From Celerinatantimonas sp046054165 (GTDB lineage: Bacteria > Pseudomonadota > Gammaproteobacteria > Enterobacterales > Celerinatantimonadaceae): a DNA stretch of 64,000 nt. Positions 45,231 to 53,401 of the stretch are shown here, in pieces. A model generated the notes under the pieces. The model saw only the letters and a list, made by a program, of their open reading frames with translations. It was not told the origin of the DNA and searched no databases. A program made the position numbers and the translations under genes. The stretch's first letter is position 1; every line of letters begins with the position of its first letter. The stretch covers positions 62,001 to 126,000 of the forward strand of contig NZ_JBFNXK010000008.1 of assembly GCF_046054165.1 (NCBI RefSeq). Reading direction: 5' to 3'.

Positions 45231-46325
45231 CTACTGCTGTTTCAGATACCAAAGCCCACCTAAAATATGTGGCAGATTAATCTGTGCGGCCTGTCGATAA
45301 GAGAGCTGCGGACGAGGATTGCTGCCATCACGGTAAGCACCCGGTCCGAAATTCTGAAACTCGGCAAAACGAGCATCATTCATCGGATCAAATGTCACAG
45401 TACTACCATCTTTACCATGCCCCGTCATCGACGCCCAATAATAGACATGATCATCTAAATAACTCCGGAAATACAGCGTATAACCAATCGCATCCGGATC
45501 AGCATAACGCCCATCGCTAAAGGTTCGGGTTGGATGCCAAGGCCGCCCCAGCCCGTAACTATGCGCAGGCACCCCAGCCTCTTTTCCGATATAACTGTAA
45601 TAAAACACTAAGCCGTACGGAACATTGCTCATGGTACTGGGCGCAGTAACAAAGCCTATCGGCTGAGCATCAATGCCTCTTGGACGAGCAATAATGGCGC
45701 AACTGTCAAAAACCGCAGTCCCACCACCGAAGATAAAATCGACATTGCCTTTAATCGTACTATTACGAAAATAACTGGTACTGCCATCTTTCACATAGAG
45801 CGTATCCTGATATCCCAGTAATGTGACATCCTTTACTTTCACATGCGTGGCATTGGTGCCAATTAATAATGCAACGGCCTGAGAAGAACCAATTTTGGTC
45901 GCGTCATCACTTGCTTTGGCATCATTGGTTAGATAATCAAAACTATTTTTGACTGTGATATTTTTCAATGTCACATTATTGCCGTTAATGGCTAACACAT
46001 AACTGCCTGAGGTTCCCCAATGATTCCCTTCAGCATCGTTTTGACCGGAAGCCGATTCATATTCAAGCACAGTCTTGTGCTGATCCTGACCATAAATAGA
46101 AATATTGGATTTTTTTAAATTAACTTTTTCGGTATAAATTCCATTTTTGACCAAGATCTTAAACCGGTGCTCAGATTGCTCCGGTGCCTGAGCAATCGCG
46201 GCACTCAGCGAACTATATTCATTCGCAGCCTTTGGCATTTTAGTGACGATCGCATCATAGTTCGTTGCATAGCAAGTGACCGTAAAACCTAACCCGATCA
46301 GTGGCATTAACCAAACTGGCTTCAT
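45231..46325 (-). CDS. Pectin methylesterase (CE8), secreted
   Basis: 364 residues with a signal peptide (about 1-21). The parallel beta-helix shows the pectinesterase motifs: AVALLIGTNATHVKVKDVTLLGYQDTLYV with the catalytic Gln/Asp neighbourhood, GNVDFIFGGGTAVFDSC with the nucleophilic Asp, and LGRPW with the Arg. It de-esterifies homogalacturonan so that lyases or hydrolases can cut it. AGGGAATG precedes the ATG. A KdgR-like box lies 140 bp upstream. No pectate lyase is in the window. Confidence 0.93.
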   Translation of the reverse strand: MKPVWLMPLIGLGFTVTCYATNYDAIVTKMPKAANEYSSLSAAIAQAPEQSEHRFKILVKNGIYTEKVNLKKSNISIYGQDQHKTVLEYESASGQNDAEGNHWGTSGSYVLAINGNNVTLKNITVKNSFDYLTNDAKASDDATKIGSSQAVALLIGTNATHVKVKDVTLLGYQDTLYVKDGSTSYFRNSTIKGNVDFIFGGGTAVFDSCAIIARPRGIDAQPIGFVTAPSTMSNVPYGLVFYYSYIGKEAGVPAHSYGLGRPWHPTRTFSDGRYADPDAIGYTLYFRSYLDDHVYYWASMTGHGKDGSTVTFDPMNDARFAEFQNFGPGAYRDGSNPRPQLSYRQAAQINLPHILGGLWYLKQQ

Positions 46326-46466
46326 CTTTCATTCCCTTAATTATGACTTAAATGGATTCAGATTGGATTCATCACACACCACAGATGAAAACAAAGCTTA
46401 AAAAATAAACATGATGGGTCATATTAGGGGAAGGTCACATATTGATAACGTTATGATTATCACACT

Positions 46467-46485
46467 ATTAAAACATTGTTTTAAT
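46467..46485 (-). promoter_or_regulatory. KdgR-like box upstream of pectinesterase
   Basis: The dyad ATTAAAACATTGTTTTAAT agrees with the KdgR consensus AATRAAAYRNYRTTTYATT at 16 of 18 defined positions, with a perfect AAACATTGTTT core. It lies 140 bp before the pectinesterase start. It suggests repression relieved by pectin catabolites, provided a KdgR is encoded in the genome. Confidence 0.5.
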
Positions 46486-46635
46486 TATTGGGGTGGCATT
46501 CATCATTCAATGAACTCGAGCATCCATCAGACTTCACTGGATGACGATGAGCCAGTGGACTTTGGCTCAGAAAAATAACCTGCCAGCCATCCACAAACGA
46601 GAGCGGAATGAATGTCCGGAGCAGCCGAGGCGACT

Positions 46636-46690
46636 GAATTCCGGGTATCAGGACCTTAAGTGAAAAGCTTAAGCCCAAATCCCGGAATTC
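46636..46690 (-). terminator. Long two-part hairpin after the hisM-like gene
   Basis: GAATTCCGGG and CCCGGAATTC are perfect 10-bp outer arms around an inner CTTAAG/CTTAAG pairing, starting 14 nt past the hisM-like stop. There is no U tract, so it may be an mRNA 3'-end stabiliser or a truncated terminator. Confidence 0.5.
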
Positions 46691-46703
46691 ATTGAGATGG
46701 GAA

Positions 46704-47411
46704 TCAAAGCGGTGATAAATGTTTCAGCCAGTGCCGCTCGGCTCGTTTGAATAACCAAATCAAACTAAATGAAATAATCATATAAATAATGGCGGCCAGT
46801 CCAAACGACTGAAACGATAAATACGTTGCTGAGTTAATATCCCGGGCAATCTTCAGAATATCCGGAACCGTCGCCGTAAATGCCAATGAGGTGGCATGTA
46901 ACATCAGAATCACTTCATTACTGTAAGCAGGCATCGCATTACGCAGTGCCGACGGAATAATGATATGGCAATATAATTTCCAGGTGGAAAATCCGTAAGC
47001 TTTAGCCGCTTCAATTTCTCCTTTGGGGATCGAGCGGATGGCACCAGCAAAAATTTCGGTGGTATAAGCACAGGTATTTAACACGAGAGCCAAAATCGTA
47101 CACCGATAGCCACTACGAAAAAACCAGTTTAAAAATTCAGTATGTCGCACCACATCCAGAGTATAGATCCCGGAATAGATGATGAGTAACTGAACATATA
47201 ATGGTGTTCCGCGAAACACGTAGGTAAAGAGCCAAACCGGAAACTGGATCCAGCGTTTTTCCGATACCCGCCCGACCGATAACACAATCGAAATAGCGAA
47301 ACCAAAGGCTAAAGACAGCACCAATAACCATAAAGTCACAACAACGCCGGTAAAATGATACCCATCCGTCCAGAGTAACGATTTGCCATATTCCTGAATC
47401 AGTTCAATCAT
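46704..47411 (-). CDS. Polar amino acid ABC importer, permease (HisM-like)
   Basis: 235 residues, five hydrophobic segments. The EAA loop is EIEAAKAYGFSTWKLYCHIIIPSALRNAMPAYSNE, the HisM/ArtM form. It forms the transmembrane pore with the HisQ-like protein. It overlaps hisQ by 4 nt. In HisJQMP-type operons a hisP ATPase follows; here it is absent, so the ATPase must come from another locus. Confidence 0.92.
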   Translation of the reverse strand: MIELIQEYGKSLLWTDGYHFTGVVVTLWLLVLSLAFGFAISIVLSVGRVSEKRWIQFPVWLFTYVFRGTPLYVQLLIIYSGIYTLDVVRHTEFLNWFFRSGYRCTILALVLNTCAYTTEIFAGAIRSIPKGEIEAAKAYGFSTWKLYCHIIIPSALRNAMPAYSNEVILMLHATSLAFTATVPDILKIARDINSATYLSFQSFGLAAIIYMIISFSLIWLFKRAERHWLKHLSPL

Positions 47412-48094
47412 GCGATATTTTTTTTCTGCTCAAATTGGTAACGACGCTCTAACCACCACAGGCCTGCATTAGACAAGGTTGTGAGCACTAAATAAATCAC
47501 CCCGGCAAGTATCGTAAAGAAAAAGAAATGATACGTTCCTTTACCTGCATCCTGAGTGGCTTTAACAACATCCGCCAACCCAATCAAAGACACCAGTGCC
47601 GTTGATTTTAAAGTCACCAACCAGTTGTTGGACAGGCCAGGAAGTGCGTGACGCATCATCTGTGGAAACAAAATCAGCCGAAAAACCTGCCAGTTGGAAA
47701 ACCCATAGGCTTTTCCAGCTTCTAATTGTCCCTTCGGCACCATCAAGAACGCCCCGCGAAAGGTCTCGGTAAAGTAAGCGCCGTAAATAAACCCGATGGT
47801 CAACGTTCCAGCCAGAAACGGATCAATCTCGATCTCCTCAACACCCAACAGATCGGTCAGATGATTCAGAGCAATTTGCAAACTATAAAAAATCAACAAC
47901 ATCAACACGATATCCGGAACACCGCGGATCAGTGATGTATAAGCTGCCGAGATACCCTTAAGATAACGATGACCAAATAACTTGCCACAGGCCCCAAATA
48001 ATCCGAGAACAATCGCAACAATCACCGAACTAATTGCCAATTCAATGGTAATCAGGGAACCTTGCCAAATCAGCTCCCCATAGCCATAAAACAT
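47408..48094 (-). CDS. Polar amino acid ABC importer, permease (HisQ-like)
   Basis: 228 residues, the same length as HisQ, from the ATG at 48094 (GGGAGAAG upstream); the frame runs on 14 more codons without a start signal. It has the LLEAGKAYGFSNWQVFRLILFPQMMRHALPGLSNNW-type EAA loop. It pairs with the HisM-like protein downstream and follows the binding-protein gene by about 160 bp. Confidence 0.92.
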   Translation of the reverse strand: MFYGYGELIWQGSLITIELAISSVIVAIVLGLFGACGKLFGHRYLKGISAAYTSLIRGVPDIVLMLLIFYSLQIALNHLTDLLGVEEIEIDPFLAGTLTIGFIYGAYFTETFRGAFLMVPKGQLEAGKAYGFSNWQVFRLILFPQMMRHALPGLSNNWLVTLKSTALVSLIGLADVVKATQDAGKGTYHFFFFTILAGVIYLVLTTLSNAGLWWLERRYQFEQKKNIA

Positions 48095-48253
48095 ATCTTC
48101 TCCCAACGGCTGCCGAGATGATCTTAACCGACACAAAGGCCCGTTATCGTCAGCGTTTTACTAAAGGTATAAATACAAAAATGGAAGTGTTCATGACAAA
48201 CACTTCCGATATCATTTGTTTTTCAATCTGTTATTTTGCCTTAATCGGCATCA

Positions 48254-49036
48254 TTACTGATTGAGGCTTACATCGAAACCTTTAAAATATTTCTGGGACA
48301 ACTGGTGAATCGTACCATCCTGTTGAACCTGTTTAATCGCTTTATTAATCCGTTCACGCAGCTGGTCATCACCTTTACGCAAACCAAAACCGATACCGAT
48401 CCCTAACACTTTATCATCAGTGACGGGTTTACCGGCAAAGCCAAAATCTTTCCCTTGAGGTTTATCAAGAAAACCAGACTGACCAGCAGTTGACATCACG
48501 AGGGTGCCATCCAAACGGCCATTGGCCAAATCGTTGTAGACTTGGTTCTGATCTTTATAAGAAGTAATCGTCACCCCTTTAGGCTGCCAGTGTTTTTTAG
48601 CATAAACTTCCTGGATTGAGCCCTGCAGCACCCCGATATTTTTACCACGTAAGGATGTGGCCGTTGGTTCTAATGCAGCATCTTTACGAGCGATCAACTG
48701 AGTAGGGACCTGATAAATAGGATTGGTAAAATCAATCGCTTTGGCACGCTGAGCGGTAATATTCATCGCTGAATTGATCACATCGAATTTTTTCGCCTGA
48801 AGCGCTGGGATCAACGTATCAAATGCACTTTCTACCCAGCTACATTTCAGTTGTGCTTCACGACAAATCGCATTTCCCAGTTCGATATCGAACCCAACCA
48901 GTTTACCATCTGCAGTTTTACTCTCAAATGGAGGATACTCAGCTTCCAGACCATAACGCATGGTTGTTGTTTCCGCCAATGCACTATGCGCTGCCAGCAT
49001 ACCGACTGAAAGCATGAGTAACTTGATTTTTTTCAT
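48254..49036 (-). CDS. HisJ/ArgT-like periplasmic solute-binding protein with altered ligand residues
   Basis: 260 residues, as in HisJ. Signal peptide 1-21 (HSALA-E). The order and blocks match HisJ/ArgT: YPPFESKTADGKLVGFDIELGNAIC, GKNIGVLQGSIQEVYAKKHWQPKG, GFGLRKGDDQLRERINKAI. By my alignment HisJ Asp11 is Glu and the amino-group ligand Asp161 is Met (RLDGTLVM), while the Arg77-type residue in the AQRAKAIDF block is kept. The ligand is probably a different cationic or N-substituted amino acid. AGGAATT precedes the ATG. Confidence 0.9.
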   Translation of the reverse strand: MKKIKLLMLSVGMLAAHSALAETTTMRYGLEAEYPPFESKTADGKLVGFDIELGNAICREAQLKCSWVESAFDTLIPALQAKKFDVINSAMNITAQRAKAIDFTNPIYQVPTQLIARKDAALEPTATSLRGKNIGVLQGSIQEVYAKKHWQPKGVTITSYKDQNQVYNDLANGRLDGTLVMSTAGQSGFLDKPQGKDFGFAGKPVTDDKVLGIGIGFGLRKGDDQLRERINKAIKQVQQDGTIHQLSQKYFKGFDVSLNQ

Positions 49037-49069
49037 CGCTAATTCCTATTTATGCAAGTTATTAATTTT

Positions 49070-49888
49070 TTAAACTGATAACACTCGATGTGCTAAAGCC
49101 GGTAATTGTCGGCGCACAGTTGCTAAGCGCGTCTTATCTAATTCAGCGATGACGATACCATCGCCTTCTTGCCGTTCAGCCACTATTTCACCCCACGGAT
49201 CGATAATGACACTATGGCCAAAAGTCCGTTTGCCACCGTCATGTTCACCCGTTTGCCCAGCCGCCAGAACATAGCACTGATTTTCGACAGCTCTGGCTTG
49301 CAGCAACAAATGCCAATGTGCCAGCCCGGTTTTATATGTGAATGCCGCCGGTGCCGTAATCAACTCATAATCTGGGCGCTGCCGATAGAGTTCCGGAAAA
49401 CGCAAATCATAACAAACGGATGGCCGGATTCGGGCAAACGGCGTCTGAATCGTCTGAACCTGATCGCCGGGATAAAGCACGTCCGATTCTTGATAGGACT
49501 GCTCACCATCATCAAAACCGAACAAATGAATTTTATCGTAACGACCCACACATATACCAGATGGATCAAAGGTCAAATTCGTATTAAATACGCGATCGGG
49601 TTCCAGACTTTTAAGCGCAATCGTGCCGCCAGAAATCCAAACCCCATACTGTTTAGCCCAACCGGATAAATGTCGCTGCAGCAGACCATCCCCAAATACC
49701 TCAGCAAAGGATAGTCTATCGGCGTCGTTACGTCCCATCCAATAAAAATATTCGGGAAGTAAGACATAACTAGCCCCCTGCAAAACAGCCTCATTGATGA
49801 GTCTCTCAGCGGTTGCGATATTATATGCTATATCCGAATAACTATTCATCTGTATTGCTGCAATTTTTACATTTTTTGCAGAATTCAT
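49070..49888 (-). CDS. Carbon-nitrogen hydrolase, Nit1/Nit2-type amidase
   Basis: 272 residues from the ATG at 49888, 2 nt past the aminotransferase stop; the open frame starts two codons earlier at a TTG. The nitrilase triad is present: Glu in VLLPEYFYW, Lys in YDKIHLFGF, Cys in VCYDLRFPELYR. The C-terminal RRQLPALAHRVLSV resembles YbeM/Nit1 (deaminated glutathione amidase) more than YafV. Coupled to a methionine/glutamine-type aminotransferase, it could act as an omega-amidase on 2-oxo-glutaramate-like or related products. Confidence 0.88.
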   Translation of the reverse strand: MNSAKNVKIAAIQMNSYSDIAYNIATAERLINEAVLQGASYVLLPEYFYWMGRNDADRLSFAEVFGDGLLQRHLSGWAKQYGVWISGGTIALKSLEPDRVFNTNLTFDPSGICVGRYDKIHLFGFDDGEQSYQESDVLYPGDQVQTIQTPFARIRPSVCYDLRFPELYRQRPDYELITAPAAFTYKTGLAHWHLLLQARAVENQCYVLAAGQTGEHDGGKRTFGHSVIIDPWGEIVAERQEGDGIVIAELDKTRLATVRRQLPALAHRVLSV

Positions 49889-49890
49889 GA

Positions 49891-51066
49891 TCAACCCCGG
49901 GCAAACGTAACAGAAGATAAAGCTTGAGCACCTTGACGAATGGTCTGTTCATCCTTCGCAAATGAAAGCCGGATCAGTTTTGGATCATAACCATCCGCGT
50001 AAAAAGCAGACAACGGGATCGTGGCCACTCGATTTTCACGGATTAAGCGCTGAACCAATTGCAGATCACTTTCATCACTCAGATGCTGATAACTGGCGAG
50101 CATAAAGAAGGAACCAGAACATGGCAATAGTTGCAGCGGACTGTTCGCAAGTTCACTGACGAGCAGATCGCGTTTTTGCTGATAAAAGCTACTCAGCGTC
50201 AGATAAGTTTGAGGATCACACATATATTCGGCAATCGCATGTTGAAATGGCGTATCCGCGGCATACATTAAAAACTGATGCACCTTACGGATCTCATCCA
50301 TCAAAGCTTTAGGTGCCAAACAATAACCCACTCGCCAACCGGTCACATGAAATGTTTTACCAAATGAAGACACAATCACACTCCGATTAGCCAGCTCACT
50401 GTGCGTTGCCATCGAACAATGCGATTTACCATCAAAAATAATATGTTCGTACACTTCATCCGACAGGATCATAATTCCGGTATCGTGAGTAATCCGAGCC
50501 AGCGCCTGGAGATCATCAGCCGATAAAACCTGTCCACTCGGATTATGAGGGGTATTAATAATAATCATCCGAGTTTTCGGCGTCACCGTTGCAGCCACTT
50601 CATCCCAGTTGATGGCAAATTCAGGCAACTGTAACCGGATCGGAACCGGAACCGCTCCCTGCAACCGGATCACCGGTGAATAGCTGTCGAAAGCGGGTTC
50701 AAAATAAATAACTTCATCTCCCGGATGCACCAATGCCGAAATCGACGCATAGATCCCTTCACTGGCACTTCCGGCAATCGTAATCTCATCGGTGACATCA
50801 TATTGGCGGTGGTATAGTCGTTTGACTTTCTCAGCCAGAATTTCTTTTAATGAAACCACGCCATTCATCGGTGCATACTGGTTAAACCCAGCCTGCATCG
50901 CGGCCGTAACCCCATCGATCAGTTTTGGATCAGGAGAAAAACTCGGAGCCCCTTGCGACAAATTAATCGCCTGATAGCGATTCACTAATTCTCCAATCAC
51001 ACTAAAAATTGTTGCACCAACATCGGGTAATTTAGAACGGGGAGCCACCGCAGCTTGCAATGTCAT
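49891..51066 (-). CDS. ybdL: PLP-dependent aminotransferase, YbdL-like (methionine/glutamine transaminase class)
   Basis: 391 residues from the ATG at 51066 with GAGAGG 8 nt upstream. Fold type I: SQGAPSFSPDP near the N-terminus, NTPHNPSGQVL, SDEVYEHIIFDG and the PLP-lysine in SSFGKTFHVTGWRVGY. This matches YbdL of E. coli, which transaminates methionine, His and Phe. A LysR gene diverges from it and a nitrilase-family gene is coupled behind it, suggesting a keto-acid plus amide repair or salvage unit. Confidence 0.88.
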   Translation of the reverse strand: MTLQAAVAPRSKLPDVGATIFSVIGELVNRYQAINLSQGAPSFSPDPKLIDGVTAAMQAGFNQYAPMNGVVSLKEILAEKVKRLYHRQYDVTDEITIAGSASEGIYASISALVHPGDEVIYFEPAFDSYSPVIRLQGAVPVPIRLQLPEFAINWDEVAATVTPKTRMIIINTPHNPSGQVLSADDLQALARITHDTGIMILSDEVYEHIIFDGKSHCSMATHSELANRSVIVSSFGKTFHVTGWRVGYCLAPKALMDEIRKVHQFLMYAADTPFQHAIAEYMCDPQTYLTLSSFYQQKRDLLVSELANSPLQLLPCSGSFFMLASYQHLSDESDLQLVQRLIRENRVATIPLSAFYADGYDPKLIRLSFAKDEQTIRQGAQALSSVTFARG

Positions 51067-51217
51067 ATCCATAACCTCTCTGAAGCCTATTGTCATGTTG
51101 AAGAAATTCATTTAAGCGAGCAACGATTGCTTTCACAATCGAATTATCGTCATAATAGCCATGATCAAAATGCATAGCTATTCATGCTCATGCGCATTTA
51201 TCATCCAGGATTGATTG

Positions 51218-52081
51218 ATGAAAACCCATGCTCCGCCCCTTTATGCCATGTATGTCTTTACGATTGTAGCCCGTCATCTTAATCTGACGCATGCCGCAAA
51301 TGAATTGTGCATCACCCAAGGTGCCGTCAGCCGTCAAATAGCCAGTTTGGAAAACTATCTGGATTTTCCGCTCTTTCATCGCCATGCCCGAGGCTTGACC
51401 TTGACCAGCCAGGCTCAGCAACTACTCCCCGACTATTGCCAGGCATTTCATCTTCTGGAGCAAGCAAACGAAAAAATCCACCATAGCGAGACCTTGATCC
51501 GCCTTAAAGCCCCAACCTGTGCCATGCGTTGGTTATTACCTCGGCTGCAATTTCTCGAACAACATCAAGGCTATCAAATTGCTTTACAGACCACACAACA
51601 ACATGGCGTTAACTTTCAACAAGAAAATGTAGACATCGCCATCATCTATGCCCATCACACGCCGCAGGCATACGCAGTAAAACTATTTGATGAACAATTA
51701 GTTCCTGTACTAGCCGCCAGCCCGTTATCGCCATTACCTGCGCCAGAGCAATGGTCGCAGCTTAACCTAACGTTCTTACATCCAAGCCCGGACGGCAGAG
51801 ATTGGCAACACTGGCTGGAAACAGCGGGCATTCATCCCAAAATGCATAAAAATCAGTTCTTTGAAACCATGGATCTAGCTATCAATGCGGCGATCCAAGG
51901 ATTTGGCATAACGGTGGCAGATATTCATATTATTGAGGATGATCTTCGACAACAGCGCTTACACATCGCAGCCAATCACCGCATCCAAACAGGAGCCGCC
52001 TACTATCTGGTTCCACATCCACAGCTCCAACATCGACTCACGCCTTTTATGGAAGCGTTAAAGACGGTTGAGCTTCATTGA
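51218..52081 (+). CDS. LysR-family regulator, GcvA/AmpR-like
   Basis: 287 residues from the ATG at 51218, with CCAGGA 7 nt upstream. The N-terminal winged helix LNLTHAANELCITQGAVSRQIASLENYLDFPLFHRHARGLTLT and the C-terminal periplasmic-binding-like domain are typical of the GcvA/AmpR group. It is transcribed away from the ybdL-like gene across 150 bp, the usual position for the activator of that operon. Confidence 0.9.
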   Translation: MKTHAPPLYAMYVFTIVARHLNLTHAANELCITQGAVSRQIASLENYLDFPLFHRHARGLTLTSQAQQLLPDYCQAFHLLEQANEKIHHSETLIRLKAPTCAMRWLLPRLQFLEQHQGYQIALQTTQQHGVNFQQENVDIAIIYAHHTPQAYAVKLFDEQLVPVLAASPLSPLPAPEQWSQLNLTFLHPSPDGRDWQHWLETAGIHPKMHKNQFFETMDLAINAAIQGFGITVADIHIIEDDLRQQRLHIAANHRIQTGAAYYLVPHPQLQHRLTPFMEALKTVELH

Positions 52082-52191
52082 TGGTTTTAGCTTACGAGCG
52101 AAAAAGTTTATTGGTGCCCACCTTAAACTTAACCCTTTCAGATATCGATAGGGTCCATCTCCTCTGATTCCGGAGATTGGGGCTCCATCAT

Positions 52192-52608
52192 CTACATCAG
52201 CAATGTCACCAATTGTTGACGTTGCTCTGTATCTAATCGCGCCAAGAATTGGCTATCTGTTGTTTCTGCAACAGGTTGTGCCGTTTCCAGTACCTGCTCA
52301 CCCAGTTCAGTTAAAAAGATAAAACGTCGCCGCCGATCATTCGGATCCGCCTGACGATACACCAATCCCCTTTTTTCCAGACGATTCAACAGCTCCGCTA
52401 GCGTCGCTTTGGTACTGGCCGCCGCATTCATCAACTGAATCTGTTCAATACCGGGCTGATCTAAGACCGTTCTCAATACCGCATACTGAGGTTTGGTAAT
52501 CCCAGGCATCGCTTTTTGCCAAACTGCCGTATGCTGCTGTAAAACCAGCCGCATTAAATAAAAAGCTTTTTGTCTGATTTCATGACCCTTGTTAGTATCC
52601 ATACTCAT
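52192..52608 (-). CDS. MarR-family regulator
   Basis: 138 residues. The winged helix (about 40-105) includes MNAAASTKATLAELLNRLEKRGLVYRQADPNDRRRRFIFLT. No cysteine suited to peroxide sensing is seen. ATGGAG precedes the start at 52608. It is alone, converging on the LysR gene; its target is unknown. Confidence 0.9.
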   Translation of the reverse strand: MSMDTNKGHEIRQKAFYLMRLVLQQHTAVWQKAMPGITKPQYAVLRTVLDQPGIEQIQLMNAAASTKATLAELLNRLEKRGLVYRQADPNDRRRRFIFLTELGEQVLETAQPVAETTDSQFLARLDTEQRQQLVTLLM

Positions 52609-53401
52609 CGCTGCTCCATATCCATCAGCACTTTGCTAACGATAGCTATTTTTAAAAGCGCATATCGTGGCATAGGTCCTGCTTTCACATCGGAAATTAA
52701 ACTGTAAGGATTAGGCTCCCCTCAACCGTCAGACAAAATATAGATAAAAAAGCTATTTCGCACTTAAATCATGGTCAATGAGTCACTATCATGAGGAAAC
52801 AGTATCAATCATAAATAGAAATACGTAAAAAATACGTTTAACCATATGATAAATATTGATTTTATTATTTTGTAATTCCTATATTGCTCCTCTTGTAAAC
52901 CTGAATATTATTCAGTTAATGCTATCGCCTTATTATTTTCAGATACGGTATTCTCTCAACGCTCCCATCTCGGGGAGCTCCGACATCCAGACAAATCTGT
53001 TGACAAATTAATTAACATTTGCAACAATAAAATAGATGTATGATACATAAAGTTGACTATTTTCAATATGTTATCCGTTATCCATTTTTACTCTAATTTT
53101 ACACATGTTACATATGTCAATTTTTTTTTATTTTATTTAGCATCCAATATTTATCGAAAATTCGTTTTAAAATGAATCTAGATAATTATTTAAGATTTAT
53201 ATAAAAAAGACGGTTATATCAATGATAATGCTTAAGCATTGTTTTTAATAAAAAAGTCACTAGCGGAAATTTAAAGTGCATTTTCCATGCATTTTAAATT
53301 TTAATTTAATTGTAAAAAGTTGCTGTAAATCAAATTTTCTTCACGATGCAAATGCAAGAATAACACCCGTTAAAAAACTGTAGCTAAAAGGTGATTATTT
53401 C
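52609..53401. other. Long AT-rich control region upstream of the alcohol dehydrogenase
   Basis: About 790 bp with no gene. It is very AT-rich with several weak dyads. An FNR-like site lies at 53320-53333. A highly expressed gene follows, so promoters and nucleoid-protein binding are likely. Confidence 0.5.
53320..53333 (+). promoter_or_regulatory. FNR-like site upstream of the alcohol dehydrogenase
   Basis: TTGCTGTAAATCAA matches TTGAT-N4-ATCAA at 9 of 10 positions, 69 bp before the start codon. Anaerobic activation of an alcohol dehydrogenase would fit. Chance is possible in this AT-rich DNA. Confidence 0.4.

Larger units (their letters stand above)
46326..46703. other. Intergenic region between hisM and pectinesterase
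   Basis: About 380 bp. It carries a KdgR-like site (46467-46485) for the pectinesterase and a long hairpin (46636-46690) right behind the hisM-like stop. No gene is seen, in particular no ATPase gene for the hisM-like permease. Confidence 0.6.
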
